Assembly: GCA_021205225.1 (NCBI GenBank)
Contig: JAJPXX010000142.1
Location: 1-41,710, forward strand
Reading direction: 5' to 3'
DNA: 41,710 nucleotides
Origin: Lachnospiraceae bacterium
GTDB lineage: Bacteria > Bacillota > Clostridia > Lachnospirales > Lachnospiraceae
The position numbers and the translations under genes are program-made. Below are positions 1 to 7,280 of the stretch, in pieces. Below the pieces are notes generated by a model. That model had not been told where the DNA came from. It saw only the letters and a program-made list of their open reading frames with translations, and made no database searches. The stretch's first letter is position 1. Each line of letters begins with the position of its first letter.

Positions 1-459
1 TCTCTCTGGTGGACAAATGTCCGGACATTTGTCCGGTGTGTATGGTGGACATTTGTCCGCAGAGGTGTCCGGCAGACATTTTTTCTGGTTCAGGGCCAGC
101 CTTGCCCGGCGCTTCCGCTCCGCCTCCGTGGAAGACTGCCCGATCATAAGCTCAATATTGCTCATATACAGCGCGCCGTTCTCCATAGGCTCCACCAGGC
201 CGAGCTGCAGAAACACCTGCAGGGCCTTTTCGACCGTGCCGACCTGGTGCCGGGTAATCGTGGCGATCATCTGGGATGTGTAGGGAATATTCTCCGCAAA
301 CTCCAGTTTTCCGCCGTTTTTCAGCGATTTCAGATACAGTTTCAAAAGAATGTTCGAGTATAAGATGCCATCCGGCATACTCTCAAGAAGCACAATGGCA
401 TCATCCTCAAAATAATTCTCTTTCAGCTTGAGATAATAATATTTCCGGTTGTCCGGCAT
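1..459 (-). CDS. Phage-type replisome organizer, N-terminal part (runs off left edge)
   Basis: An open minus-strand frame begins at an ATG (457-459) preceded by a strong GGAGGAATC ribosome binding site and is still open at base 1, giving 153 codons. The start reads MPDNRKYYYLKLKENYF, followed by DDAIVLLESMPDG, LYSNILLKLYLKSLKN, TRHQVGTVEKALQVF and a GQSSTEAERKRRAR stretch. These match the N-terminal domain of phage replisome organizer proteins, which bind a replication origin and help load helicase. After about residue 130 the protein becomes a Cys/Pro-rich repeat encoded by DNA iterons (11-58), as expected for an in-gene origin. It lies downstream of the serine recombinase and a small protein, so it probably belongs to the inserted element, not the ICE. 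The family assignment is from remembered sequence patterns; the C-terminal half is not visible. Confidence 0.85.
   Translation of the reverse strand, partial: MPDNRKYYYLKLKENYFEDDAIVLLESMPDGILYSNILLKLYLKSLKNGGKLEFAENIPYTSQMIATITRHQVGTVEKALQVFLQLGLVEPMENGALYMSNIELMIGQSSTEAERKRRARLALNQKKCLPDTSADKCPPYTPDKCPDICPPER
11..58. repeat. GGACAAATGTCC iterons inside the replisome organizer gene
   Basis: The 12-mer at 11-22 and its reverse complement at 23-34 form a perfect 24-bp palindrome. A third copy of GGACATTTGTCC lies at 47-58, and a partial GTCCGGCAGACA copy follows near 67-79. The repeats fall inside the organizer coding frame, where they encode DKCP/DICPP-like residues. Replisome organizers commonly bind iterons within their own gene, so this is a candidate replication origin of the inserted element. 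More copies may lie beyond the window edge. Confidence 0.6.
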
Positions 460-489
460 AAATGATTCCTCCTTCGGTTTGTTTTCCCA

Positions 490-522
490 TGCAAAAACCG
501 CCCTGTATAAAACAAGGCGGTT
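490..522 (-). terminator. Intrinsic terminator after the small gene
   Basis: Minus-strand stem AACCGCC (from 522-516) pairs with GGCGGTT (502-496) around a loop that can pair further, followed by a run of T. It sits between the stop of the small gene (534) and the start of the replisome organizer (459). A hairpin with nearly the same stem and flanks is found at 21488-21520. Confidence 0.6.
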
Positions 523-533
523 CTCAAAAATTT

Positions 534-761
534 TTATCTTACACGACATTTTTTACGTTCCCGGATATATGGGTTCGGATTACTTATGAGCGGCTTATAT
601 TTTTCAAATACAGAATCCGTCGCGCCATTCGTATAGACCTTGCGGATGTCACTGACCGCTCCATTGCACGGATTTTTTAACCATAACAACAATTCTTCGC
701 GGCTCTGCACATACTTACATGGTCTTCTGTCTATAAATTCAATACGGTATCTCATAATCAT
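534..761 (-). CDS. Small hypothetical protein next to the recombinase
   Basis: A 75-aa basic protein beginning MIMRYRIEFIDRRPCKYV. I do not recognise the family. Its start overlaps the recombinase stop (TGATG), and the GGAAGGAGG ribosome binding site lies in the last recombinase codons, so the two genes are translationally coupled. The second ATG (753-755) has a better spacing to that site than the first, so the protein may be two residues shorter. The middle contains Trp/Leu-rich and Pro-containing stretches (ELLLWLKNP), suggesting a small folded protein and not a random frame. It is closed by a terminator directly after the stop. A role in controlling recombination or replication of the inserted element is only a guess from position. 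Confidence 0.6.
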   Translation of the reverse strand: MIMRYRIEFIDRRPCKYVQSREELLLWLKNPCNGAVSDIRKVYTNGATDSVFEKYKPLISNPNPYIRERKKCRVR

Positions 762-3058
762 CAGCCTCCTTCCCCTGAATTTTTACAAGTTGCCTGCGTG
801 TTCACCTCCCCTGCCGGATTCTCCGAAGATGATGAAGCCTGTAGTGGCTCGGATTTTACTTCAGCAGGCTCCAAAGCCTGTACCGATCTGGATTCTGCTA
901 TGGCGCGTTTCCGCTCCCTGTAGCGTTTCTGTGCGGCTGCGTTTTTTGCCCTCAATTCTGCCAGCTCTCTCGCGGCTTGCGGATCGGTTGCCGCCTGCTC
1001 AATCAGTGCCTGCCTTTTGACCCGCACCTTTTCGCATTTGCGCCGGCTGTACTCCTTATTCCGTGCACGGATCATTTCCGCATACTCTGGTTCCGCCGCC
1101 ATACGCGCTTCCTGATCTACTTTTCGACGCTTGCGGGCTTCTGCTGCCCGCGCCTTAATGACATCCGGATCGGTCGGGGCCGGCGTTCTCGGCATAATAC
1201 CGGCTTCCCGGCGTCTCCGTTTGCTGTTTTCCCGCTCTGATTCTCTACGTCTTTGTAGGTATTCTTCATACCGGGCGGCGGCTTCCGGATCGGTTTCCGC
1301 TGCTGTCCGCATAGCCTCAACCTTCGCTCTACGGTTTGCAACATAGCGTTTCCTTTTTTCCGCCTGCCGGCTTTCAACCTCTGCAATGAATTCTTCTTCT
1401 GTCTGTTCTGCAGCATCCGGCGGCTGAAAATTCCCGATAAAATTAAAATAAATATCTATCTTTTGCTGTCGATAAATGCTGCGTCCGCCGGTTGCCGCAT
1501 GAACGACGATTTTTTCAATAAATGCGTACAGCATCTGGTCGGTCACTTCCTGGCATTCCCCATATTTGCGGACAAGGGCGGCAAAACGCTCCGCCTGCAT
1601 CTTTTCAGATTCTGTTTCTTCCGCCAGAGCCTGCAGCTCGGTTACCCGATTTTCCATCTGCTCCTGTTCTGCATCATACTGTGTCATCAGCCGCTGAAAC
1701 TGCCGGTCAGGCAGCTTGCCGGCGGCGTTACTTTCATACAGGTTCCGGATCAGCATATCCAGTTCAGCCACCCGGCTCTGTGCCGCCGCAAGCTCTTTCC
1801 GGTTCTCTACGGAGGCTTCCGACTGCTGCTGCTTCCACTGGTCTTTCATCTCTCGGATAAACCGTTCCTCATTCTCCATGACATACACGGACACACTCTG
1901 GATAGCCCGGAGAACCGTCTCTTCCAAAACGGAAGCTTTCACGTAATGTGAGGTGCATTGTTCATAAATATTCCGGTAGTGGCTGCACTGGAAATACGAT
2001 TCACAGTCATATGTTTTCCCATTTGGCCGGTGATGGGTATCCGCGCTGCTGTAGCTCATCCGTGAGCCGCAGTCTGCACAGAAAATCATACCGGACAGGC
2101 GGTGGGTGATCTGGCCGTTTGACAGGTGGCGCGGTTTCCGGATTCTCAGCCGCTGTGCATTATCCCATGTCTCCTGGTCAATGATTGCTTCATGTGTGTT
2201 GGGAAAAACCAGAAGTTCGTCCGGACTGGCTTTCCTCACCTTATGATTTTTAAAATTCTCCCGGACAGTTTTTCCAAGCACCGTATATCCCAGATACTCC
2301 TGCCGCCCCAGAATGCTATTGACTGCCTGACATGTCCAGGTATATTTATCATGATAATAATGGCTGCGCGCGTTTCCTTCCGTCAATTTCTCCTTGTAGG
2401 CTGCGGGAATCAGCACCTTATCTTCCGTCAGTTCACTGGCGATCTCACTCATTGGGATTCCCTCTGCCGCCCTTTTGAATATCCGGCGGACCACTGCCGC
2501 CGCTTCCTCGTCAACATAAAGTGTCTGCTTGTCGCCTGGCTTACGGATATATCCGTAGGGAATACTGCCGCTGCAGCGCTTCCCGTCCTGCATCCTCGAC
2601 CGGAAGACCGTCCGGATTTTCTTGCTGGTGTCCTTAGCGTACCATTCGTTCATGATATTTAAAAAAGGCGTGAAATCATTGTCCGCCGGATTCGCGCTGT
2701 CTATGCTGTTATTGATCGCAATGAAACGGACACCCTTTTCCGGAAACAGCATTTCTGTGTAGAAGCCTACCTGCAGATAATTCCTGCCGAAACGGCTCAT
2801 GTCTTTCACAATCACCGTCTTTACCCGTCCGGCTTCGATTTCCGAAAGCAGGGCACTGAAGCCTGGACGGTTGAAGTTGGTGCCACTGTAACCGTCATCT
2901 GTAAAATGCCGGATTTTCCGGAATCCGTTCCGCCGTGCGTAGTCTTCCAGATATTTCTTCTGGTTCGTAATGCTGTTCGATTCCCCTTGTAATTCATCGT
3001 CGTGGGAGAGACGTTCATACAGAGCAGTGAAATCTTCTGCGGCTGCTGTTTTTGGCAT
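761..3058 (-). CDS. Large serine recombinase (TnpX/TndX-like) with charged C-terminal repeats
   Basis: A 765-aa site-specific recombinase. The N-terminal resolvase domain (about 10-160) carries the catalytic serine in YERLSHDD (Ser18) and the conserved DDGYSGTNFNRPGF and KDMSRFGRN motifs. A recombinase domain (about 170-290) follows, then a zinc ribbon with FCADCGSRM and later Cys residues (about 330-375), a coiled coil (about 400-500) and an EKIVVHAATGG-type DUF4368-like segment (about 520-550). Enzymes of this class integrate and excise mobile elements without other proteins. Residues about 575-725 are an unusual highly basic tail with three related segments (AETDPEAAARYEEY, MAAEPEYAEMIRARNKEYSRRK, AATDPQAARELAELRAK). 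The ATG at 3058 has an AAGGAGGGG site six bases upstream. It sits directly next to the broken end of virD4, consistent with being the integrase of the element inserted there. Confidence 0.92.
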   Translation of the reverse strand: MPKTAAAEDFTALYERLSHDDELQGESNSITNQKKYLEDYARRNGFRKIRHFTDDGYSGTNFNRPGFSALLSEIEAGRVKTVIVKDMSRFGRNYLQVGFYTEMLFPEKGVRFIAINNSIDSANPADNDFTPFLNIMNEWYAKDTSKKIRTVFRSRMQDGKRCSGSIPYGYIRKPGDKQTLYVDEEAAAVVRRIFKRAAEGIPMSEIASELTEDKVLIPAAYKEKLTEGNARSHYYHDKYTWTCQAVNSILGRQEYLGYTVLGKTVRENFKNHKVRKASPDELLVFPNTHEAIIDQETWDNAQRLRIRKPRHLSNGQITHRLSGMIFCADCGSRMSYSSADTHHRPNGKTYDCESYFQCSHYRNIYEQCTSHYVKASVLEETVLRAIQSVSVYVMENEERFIREMKDQWKQQQSEASVENRKELAAAQSRVAELDMLIRNLYESNAAGKLPDRQFQRLMTQYDAEQEQMENRVTELQALAEETESEKMQAERFAALVRKYGECQEVTDQMLYAFIEKIVVHAATGGRSIYRQQKIDIYFNFIGNFQPPDAAEQTEEEFIAEVESRQAEKRKRYVANRRAKVEAMRTAAETDPEAAARYEEYLQRRRESERENSKRRRREAGIMPRTPAPTDPDVIKARAAEARKRRKVDQEARMAAEPEYAEMIRARNKEYSRRKCEKVRVKRQALIEQAATDPQAARELAELRAKNAAAQKRYRERKRAIAESRSVQALEPAEVKSEPLQASSSSENPAGEVNTQATCKNSGEGG

Positions 3059-3108
3059 TCACATCCCCTCCTTTCTGAAAATGTAATGCCCAAACAAGAT
3101 TAAATTTT

Positions 3109-3138
3109 TTATCTTGAATAAGCGTACCCCTTTGGATC
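3109..3138. other. Candidate attachment-site junction inside virD4
   Basis: The VirD4-like frame is normal through GATCCAAAGGGG (3138-3127, encoding DPKG), then gives five unrelated codons and a stop at 3109-3111. The family expects a long ATPase domain to continue here. The serine recombinase gene starts 50 bp further on. I infer that the crossover lies at or just next to the AAGGGG bases. The other att end and the rest of virD4 should lie left of the window. Confidence 0.6.
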
Positions 3139-3645
3139 ACAAAACACGTATGAGGTATAGCCGCAGTTATAACCGTTTGGCTTTACTACAAAGAAGGATT
3201 TACCCGCGCCAGAGCCGCCTATGATCAGCACATTGTTATTCAGCCCTGTCATACGAGTGTTCATGCTGATGCGGATATGCTCGGAGAGGATCTTATTTTT
3301 CACTCCATCGCTGTCCATCAGCTTTTTGTTAATCTCCTGCGGCGTGGCAATCCGGCCGGAGCCGTACTCGCGTCCGGGCATATAATTACGTCGATTACTC
3401 ATATCATAGGCAAAAACAATCAGCCAGACCAGGATCGCCACCAGGACAGTCCGCGACGTAATCGGAGTCATCTCAAACGGTAATGGATGTGTCAGTACCT
3501 CCTGTAGAAGGTCCGTCAGATTATCCAGACTGATCTCCTGACCGTAAAGTTTTCCAAGACAGTACCCAACATACAGGGCAAGAAGGAATAAAAAGAAAAA
3601 GAAACCATAGTTCGGCTTCTTCTTGTTCAGCATATTCAAAATCAT
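3109..3645 (-). pseudogene. Type IV coupling protein VirD4/PcfC, truncated after Walker A
   Basis: 178 codons of a protein that is usually about 550-700 aa. Two membrane segments are visible (YGFFFFLFLLALYVGYCLG at about 13-31 and TVLVAILVWLIVFAYDM at about 66-82), followed by YGSGRIATPQEI and the Walker A motif GGSGAGKSFF (about 142-151) and VFCDPKG. The frame then ends after YAYSR. Coupling proteins are membrane ATPases that pass the relaxase-DNA complex to the mating channel. Walker B and all later motifs are missing, so this fragment cannot work alone. It lies 10 bp after pcfB, its usual partner. The break coincides with a serine recombinase gene, indicating insertion and not simple mutation. 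The start ATG has a GGGG site only three bases away, so a slightly later start is possible. Confidence 0.88.
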
Positions 3646-3655
3646 TCACCCCTGT

Positions 3656-4825
3656 CTATATCCTGCTATGCGGCTTGACCGGTCTCGTATGATTCTCAAC
3701 CAGATTTTTTGCCTGAGACTTCTGATTTAAATTCTTCTGGTTTTGATTCTTCTTGCTGCTCTCCACACTCTGATCCGGCTGGTTTTTACGAATTATCTGT
3801 TCTTTGCGCTCTGTCCGGTCTATTTCCAGGTTCAGATTATGTGCGAGATTCTTCAACCGCTCATTTTCCATCCGGATGTCCGGTTTCTTCATCGCTTCCG
3901 CCACTTCCTGACCAGAGGACAATTCCATTGCGCCGTTTTTCATGTTGACCACCTGGTACATTTTCTCCGTATAGATTGCCGCCCGGCAGAAGATGCCGCC
4001 CCCGGTTGTCATCTGAAACTGATCCGACTTGGGGATAATCACGGTATGGATTCCATCCGGCATCTCATACATCGACCAGTTCTCGTGCTGCTTGAATGGC
4101 GGCATGGTTATCCATGAGATATCGCTGCGGTCACTTACCTCTTCATCATGTCGAATCAGGTTATACTGCACCGTCGGGGACACCAGCGGCAGTTCTGTCC
4201 GCTCTGCCGCCGGTTGACGGATGGGCTCTTTATTTTTCCTCCAGGTGCGTGAAATCCGCCATACGTGGGGTGCTGTTTCCTGCATCGTAAGCATACCAGC
4301 GATTGGACGCATTCCGAGCTGTTTCTGCTCTAGCAGCGTCTCACTCGCAGACCGGGCGAGTTCCTGCATCTCGGGAGTTTCATTTCCATGGCGGTCGATA
4401 CCAGTGCGGGCATAATCTTCCGCGCTGATCGGGCCGACTTTGACTTCCCGGAACCGGCCAGCATTATGGTCAAGCAGGAATGCTTTGAATTTTGCCGCAT
4501 CGGATGGAGAGATGACATACTGTGTGCGGCCATCGCCCCCGCACAGATCCGGAAGTCGCGCAAGCAGTATCCCGTGGTCTTCCATCTCTTTTTCGATGTG
4601 CTGCAGCAGCGCCCTGTCCTCCGTGGAGGCGTTGATAAACATAAAATCGTCGCCCTTTATGTTGCGGAATCGGTTGAGTGTCGTCGCACCTTTCCATTTG
4701 GCCAGGTAGACCGTATTCATCAGCTTCAGAATCATCATTGCGACTTCCGATGTGATTTTTCCGACCCAGTACGCGCTTTTCCCCGTGACAAGTACAATCT
4801 GACAGGCATCCTGCACTTCACTCAT
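3656..4825 (-). CDS. pcfB: PcfB family (DUF3801) conjugation protein
   Basis: A 389-aa protein. The N-terminal region contains VLVTGKSAYWVGKITSEV, MMILKLMNTVYLAKWKG and the basic GATTLNRFRNIKGDDFMF segment typical of PcfB/DUF3801. In conjugative plasmids such as pCF10, PcfB interacts with the coupling protein and relaxosome. Here it lies directly upstream of the VirD4/PcfC fragment, the standard order. The middle part (about 120-290) is family-specific and not recognised. Residues about 310-389 are a Lys/Gln/Asn-rich low-complexity tail. The start codon overlaps the SpoVG-like gene stop by four bases (ATGA), with GGAGAG upstream, so it is coupled to it. This protein is longer than the minimal family domain because of the extra middle and tail. 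Confidence 0.85.
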   Translation of the reverse strand: MSEVQDACQIVLVTGKSAYWVGKITSEVAMMILKLMNTVYLAKWKGATTLNRFRNIKGDDFMFINASTEDRALLQHIEKEMEDHGILLARLPDLCGGDGRTQYVISPSDAAKFKAFLLDHNAGRFREVKVGPISAEDYARTGIDRHGNETPEMQELARSASETLLEQKQLGMRPIAGMLTMQETAPHVWRISRTWRKNKEPIRQPAAERTELPLVSPTVQYNLIRHDEEVSDRSDISWITMPPFKQHENWSMYEMPDGIHTVIIPKSDQFQMTTGGGIFCRAAIYTEKMYQVVNMKNGAMELSSGQEVAEAMKKPDIRMENERLKNLAHNLNLEIDRTERKEQIIRKNQPDQSVESSKKNQNQKNLNQKSQAKNLVENHTRPVKPHSRI

Positions 4826-5385
4826 ATCGCCGCTCTCCTTTCCTCGGGCTGTTTCGCATTAATCTTTTCCTCATAAGCTTCCTGCACCTTGCTCCTGACT
4901 ACACCGTCAAATAGGAAACCACTGATCTCGACCAGCGAATGCCATTCCCCATTTTCATGACTGGAAGGAAACGCAAGCCGGATGCCGGCACCATCCTTCG
5001 TCTTATAAATACGGATGTTTTTGATTGTGATAGCGTTCTCATAAGTAACTGTAGCATAGCCGAGCAGGTCATCTTTCTGATATACATTTACAGAAACATC
5101 GACTTTTGGTTTATGAATATCTGTTTGGGCGATCTTATACAGGCTTTCACTGACAGCCAGATCAATCTCCTTTTTCACCTCTTTGGTGACTTCCAGCACA
5201 TCCCGCCAGTCGCTTTCCCCAAGCTTTCTGCGGGGAAGCAAAACAGAAGATTTTGCCTCCCCATTCTCTCTTGTAAAGCTGACCACCTTCACCCCATGGA
5301 TCGTGAACAGCCCATCTATGGTCACATCCCCTGCCGCAAGTAAACTTCCCTTATCAACAATTCTCATATCTGCTTTTACGTCCAC
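4822..5385 (-). CDS. Tandem SpoVG-domain protein
   Basis: 187 aa made of two SpoVG-like copies. Copy 1 (about 1-88) reads VKADMRIVDKGSLLAAGDVT, LFTIHGVKVV, VLLPRRKLGESDWRDVLEVT and EVKKEIDLAV. Copy 2 (about 93-178) reads VDVSVNVYQKDDLLGYATVT, AITIKNIRIYKTKDG, RLAFPSS and GEWHSLVEISG. Bacterial SpoVG is normally a single-domain protein of roughly 85-100 aa that binds nucleic acid, and single-copy homologues occur in conjugative elements. The GTG start at 5385 is supported by AGGAGG seven bases upstream, inside the end of the previous gene. It overlaps pcfB by four bases. A role as nucleic-acid-binding regulator in the transfer region is inferred from family and position. Copy 2 is more diverged and has lost the PRRK-like basic motif. 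Confidence 0.82.
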   Translation of the reverse strand: MDVKADMRIVDKGSLLAAGDVTIDGLFTIHGVKVVSFTRENGEAKSSVLLPRRKLGESDWRDVLEVTKEVKKEIDLAVSESLYKIAQTDIHKPKVDVSVNVYQKDDLLGYATVTYENAITIKNIRIYKTKDGAGIRLAFPSSHENGEWHSLVEISGFLFDGVVRSKVQEAYEEKINAKQPEERRAAI

Positions 5386-5735
5386 CGAAGCACCTCCTCT
5401 GCCGGGTTTTCGCTTTTGTTCAAAATTTCTGTCCCCGATACTTCTTCATCAGCAGGCAGTTCTCTATCCGGCAGCAAATCCGAATGTTCCGGGAACACAA
5501 AACACTTCACTACTTCTTCCGGCTGCCTTTCTTCAAAATAATCCGCACCATACTGCTGAATTAATATAGGCTGAAAAAGCTTATCAAACCGGAGTGACCA
5601 CGCTCTCTGGTTCTTTTCCCGCTTTTGCTTCGCAAGCTTTTTAATTTCGGCATCTTTTTCTTTCAGCTTTTTCAGCTGCTCCTCCGTCTTCCGGATCTGT
5701 TCTGTTATCTTCTCCTGCTTTTTATCAATTTCCAT
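5376..5735 (-). CDS. Hypothetical protein with N-terminal coiled coil
   Basis: 119 aa. Residues 1-45 are a Lys/Glu-rich coiled coil (EQLKKLKEKDAEIKKLAKQK), followed by a short globular-looking part (RFDKLFQPILIQQYGADYFEE) and an acidic tail. I do not recognise it firmly; small coiled-coil proteins of the DUF3847 kind occur at comparable places in Firmicute conjugative elements, but the match is weak. The ribosome binding site AAAGGGAG precedes the ATG. The end overlaps the tandem SpoVG gene start by ten bases, so it belongs to the same leftward operon. Confidence 0.7.
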   Translation of the reverse strand: MEIDKKQEKITEQIRKTEEQLKKLKEKDAEIKKLAKQKREKNQRAWSLRFDKLFQPILIQQYGADYFEERQPEEVVKCFVFPEHSDLLPDRELPADEEVSGTEILNKSENPAEEVLRWT

Positions 5736-5792
5736 AAAAATCCGATCTCCCTTTTAACCACATCCTGCTCACCTCGCGTGCCGGGTGCGGAT

Positions 5793-5903
5793 TCAGCCAC
5801 AAAGCTCCTTACCCGGCTCTGCGCATAAAAATGAGCTGACTACAAAGCAGCCAGCCCAGGCTATTTCAGTGGCCATATCAGTTTCTGCACAGGAATTGCT
5901 CAT
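5793..5903 (-). CDS. Possible 36-aa small ORF
   Basis: A short frame starts with an ATG that overlaps the DUF5688 gene stop (ATGA) and ends at 5793. It encodes a 36-aa peptide rich in Cys and small residues (AWAGCFVVSSFLCAEPG). Overlapping starts are common in this operon, which is the main support. It could equally be a chance frame in the roughly 160-bp gap between the two neighbouring genes; there is no obvious strong ribosome binding site. Confidence 0.25.
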   Translation of the reverse strand: MSNSCAETDMATEIAWAGCFVVSSFLCAEPGKELCG

Positions 5904-7078
5904 CGTCCTGCGTGCTTCTTCTGTGCTGTTTTCTGCCGTTCTTCCTTCTGCGCTTGCTCTGGTGCATAAGTTTTTTCTGAAACCTGCAGCAGATTTGAAA
6001 GTCCATCAAGTTTGCCATCTGATCGACCATCAGGCAACAGATCCGTGACCTCTGGCTGCGCCAGCTTACGATTCTGAACCAGCGTCGGAGCGAATATCGT
6101 CTTACTTACTGGATCATACTCATGTACGAGATCGGAAAGCTGCTCTTCTGGCGACACGGCCACCTGATTCACTTCCTGAATCATCTGGTCTGCTTCTTCT
6201 ATGGACATAAGGCCATTCTTTGGTATGATTAGTGTTTCATGTACAGAAGATGGGGCAAGATAGAAGCCCTGCGGATACCGCTCTACTACCTGATCCAATA
6301 CGCCAGGGTAAAACAAGGTACAGGCTCCCCGCACCAGTTCCTGGTTCGACAGGATTAAAGGACCATTACCTGAAGGCACAAGTTCACCCAGGGACTCCAT
6401 ATTATTTTTCGGGTCTAAATATCCGAAAACCGACGCCATTAGAAAGCTTTCCATTGGAAGGAACTGTGCCGGATAGCGATCTTTCGAATTCGCTAAAGCC
6501 TGATCATGCAGTTCTTCCAATGATATCCCGTATCGATGCTGCATCTCATTTGTGATCGGGATCGAATAAGAGCCGTTTTCATCTTTTCCAATTTCAATTT
6601 TGTAAATCGCCGCAATATCACTGTTATCCAGTCTCATATGCGGCCTGTCTGTCAGCAGATCGGCGTTTCTTTCACATCCAACCGCATCCAGTACGACATT
6701 GTACCGCGCCGCTTCCCAGTTGCCCACCATATCCATGATGGCATAAATGTCGTTACCGGCGTAATCGTATTTTCCGCGCTTCTGGCTGTCATAACCCACC
6801 TGCATCCCGGCGATCTGTTCCATCAGGCCTGACAATTCCCTGTTCTCCTGATAAAGGTGGTAGTAATTATCAAGATAAATAACCGGCGCTGTATTCGCAT
6901 CCGGGTCTCTGACGGTAAGACCTTTCTGTATGCCATTCTGTTTCGTCACATCCGCGACCTGAGCCTCCCAGTCCTGGTAAGAATCCGGCAGATAGTCTTT
7001 AATGTGTGCCACCACATACCCGCAAAATTCATCTAAAGAGATTCCATCTTCTTCCCATCCATTTTCCCATTCATTCAT
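5900..7078 (-). CDS. DUF5688 family protein
   Basis: 392 aa from the ATG at 7078, chosen because the GAGGTGGGC site lies just upstream and the family region begins about 15 residues later. Recognisable pieces are PVIYLDNYYHLYQENREL, NVVLDAVGCERNADLL, DRPHMRLDNSDIAAIYKI, IPITNEMQHRYGISLEEL and SVHETLIIPKNG, which follow the DUF5688 pattern seen in many Clostridia mobile elements and genomes. Its biochemical role is unknown. The last 60 residues are Gln/Lys-rich. The start overlaps the end of a 49-aa ORF by eight bases, so the two are probably co-translated. The neighbours (YodL-like protein and SNF2 protein) are the usual companions in ICE accessory operons. Confidence 0.82.
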   Translation of the reverse strand: MNEWENGWEEDGISLDEFCGYVVAHIKDYLPDSYQDWEAQVADVTKQNGIQKGLTVRDPDANTAPVIYLDNYYHLYQENRELSGLMEQIAGMQVGYDSQKRGKYDYAGNDIYAIMDMVGNWEAARYNVVLDAVGCERNADLLTDRPHMRLDNSDIAAIYKIEIGKDENGSYSIPITNEMQHRYGISLEELHDQALANSKDRYPAQFLPMESFLMASVFGYLDPKNNMESLGELVPSGNGPLILSNQELVRGACTLFYPGVLDQVVERYPQGFYLAPSSVHETLIIPKNGLMSIEEADQMIQEVNQVAVSPEEQLSDLVHEYDPVSKTIFAPTLVQNRKLAQPEVTDLLPDGRSDGKLDGLSNLLQVSEKTYAPEQAQKEERQKTAQKKHAGR

Positions 7079-7220
7079 ATTCGCCCACCTCTTCCTCTGA
7101 TTTTTCTGTTTCATCCTCTGCAGCATCCTGTTTCTCCTGCATTTTCTCCAGAGCCGCTGCATACGCACGGAGCCGTTTTTCCTGTTTCTCTGCCTTTTCC
7201 TTAAATTCACAAATCGTCAT
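7071..7220 (-). CDS. 49-aa charged small protein
   Basis: A short frame (MTICEFKEKAEKQEKRLRAY and onward) ends in an acidic EDETEKSEEEVGEYE tail. It is almost entirely charged helix. It fills the gap between the YodL-like gene and DUF5688 and its stop overlaps the DUF5688 start by eight bases, the same tight packing as the rest of the operon. An AGGAGAATGCAAA site precedes the ATG. The function is unknown. Confidence 0.6.
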   Translation of the reverse strand: MTICEFKEKAEKQEKRLRAYAAALEKMQEKQDAAEDETEKSEEEVGEYE

Positions 7221-7280
7221 TTTGCATTCTCCTCATCATAATTGATTATTGTCCAGGTTTATTTTCAAAGCAATTCAGCT

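Noticed and set aside
17..283. Plus-strand 88-aa frame at the left edge
   Set aside because: It is the antisense shadow of the replisome organizer, which has a clear family pattern on the minus strand.
640..1020. Plus-strand 126-aa frame
   Set aside because: Antisense to the small gene and the recombinase tail; no ribosome site or recognisable protein pattern.
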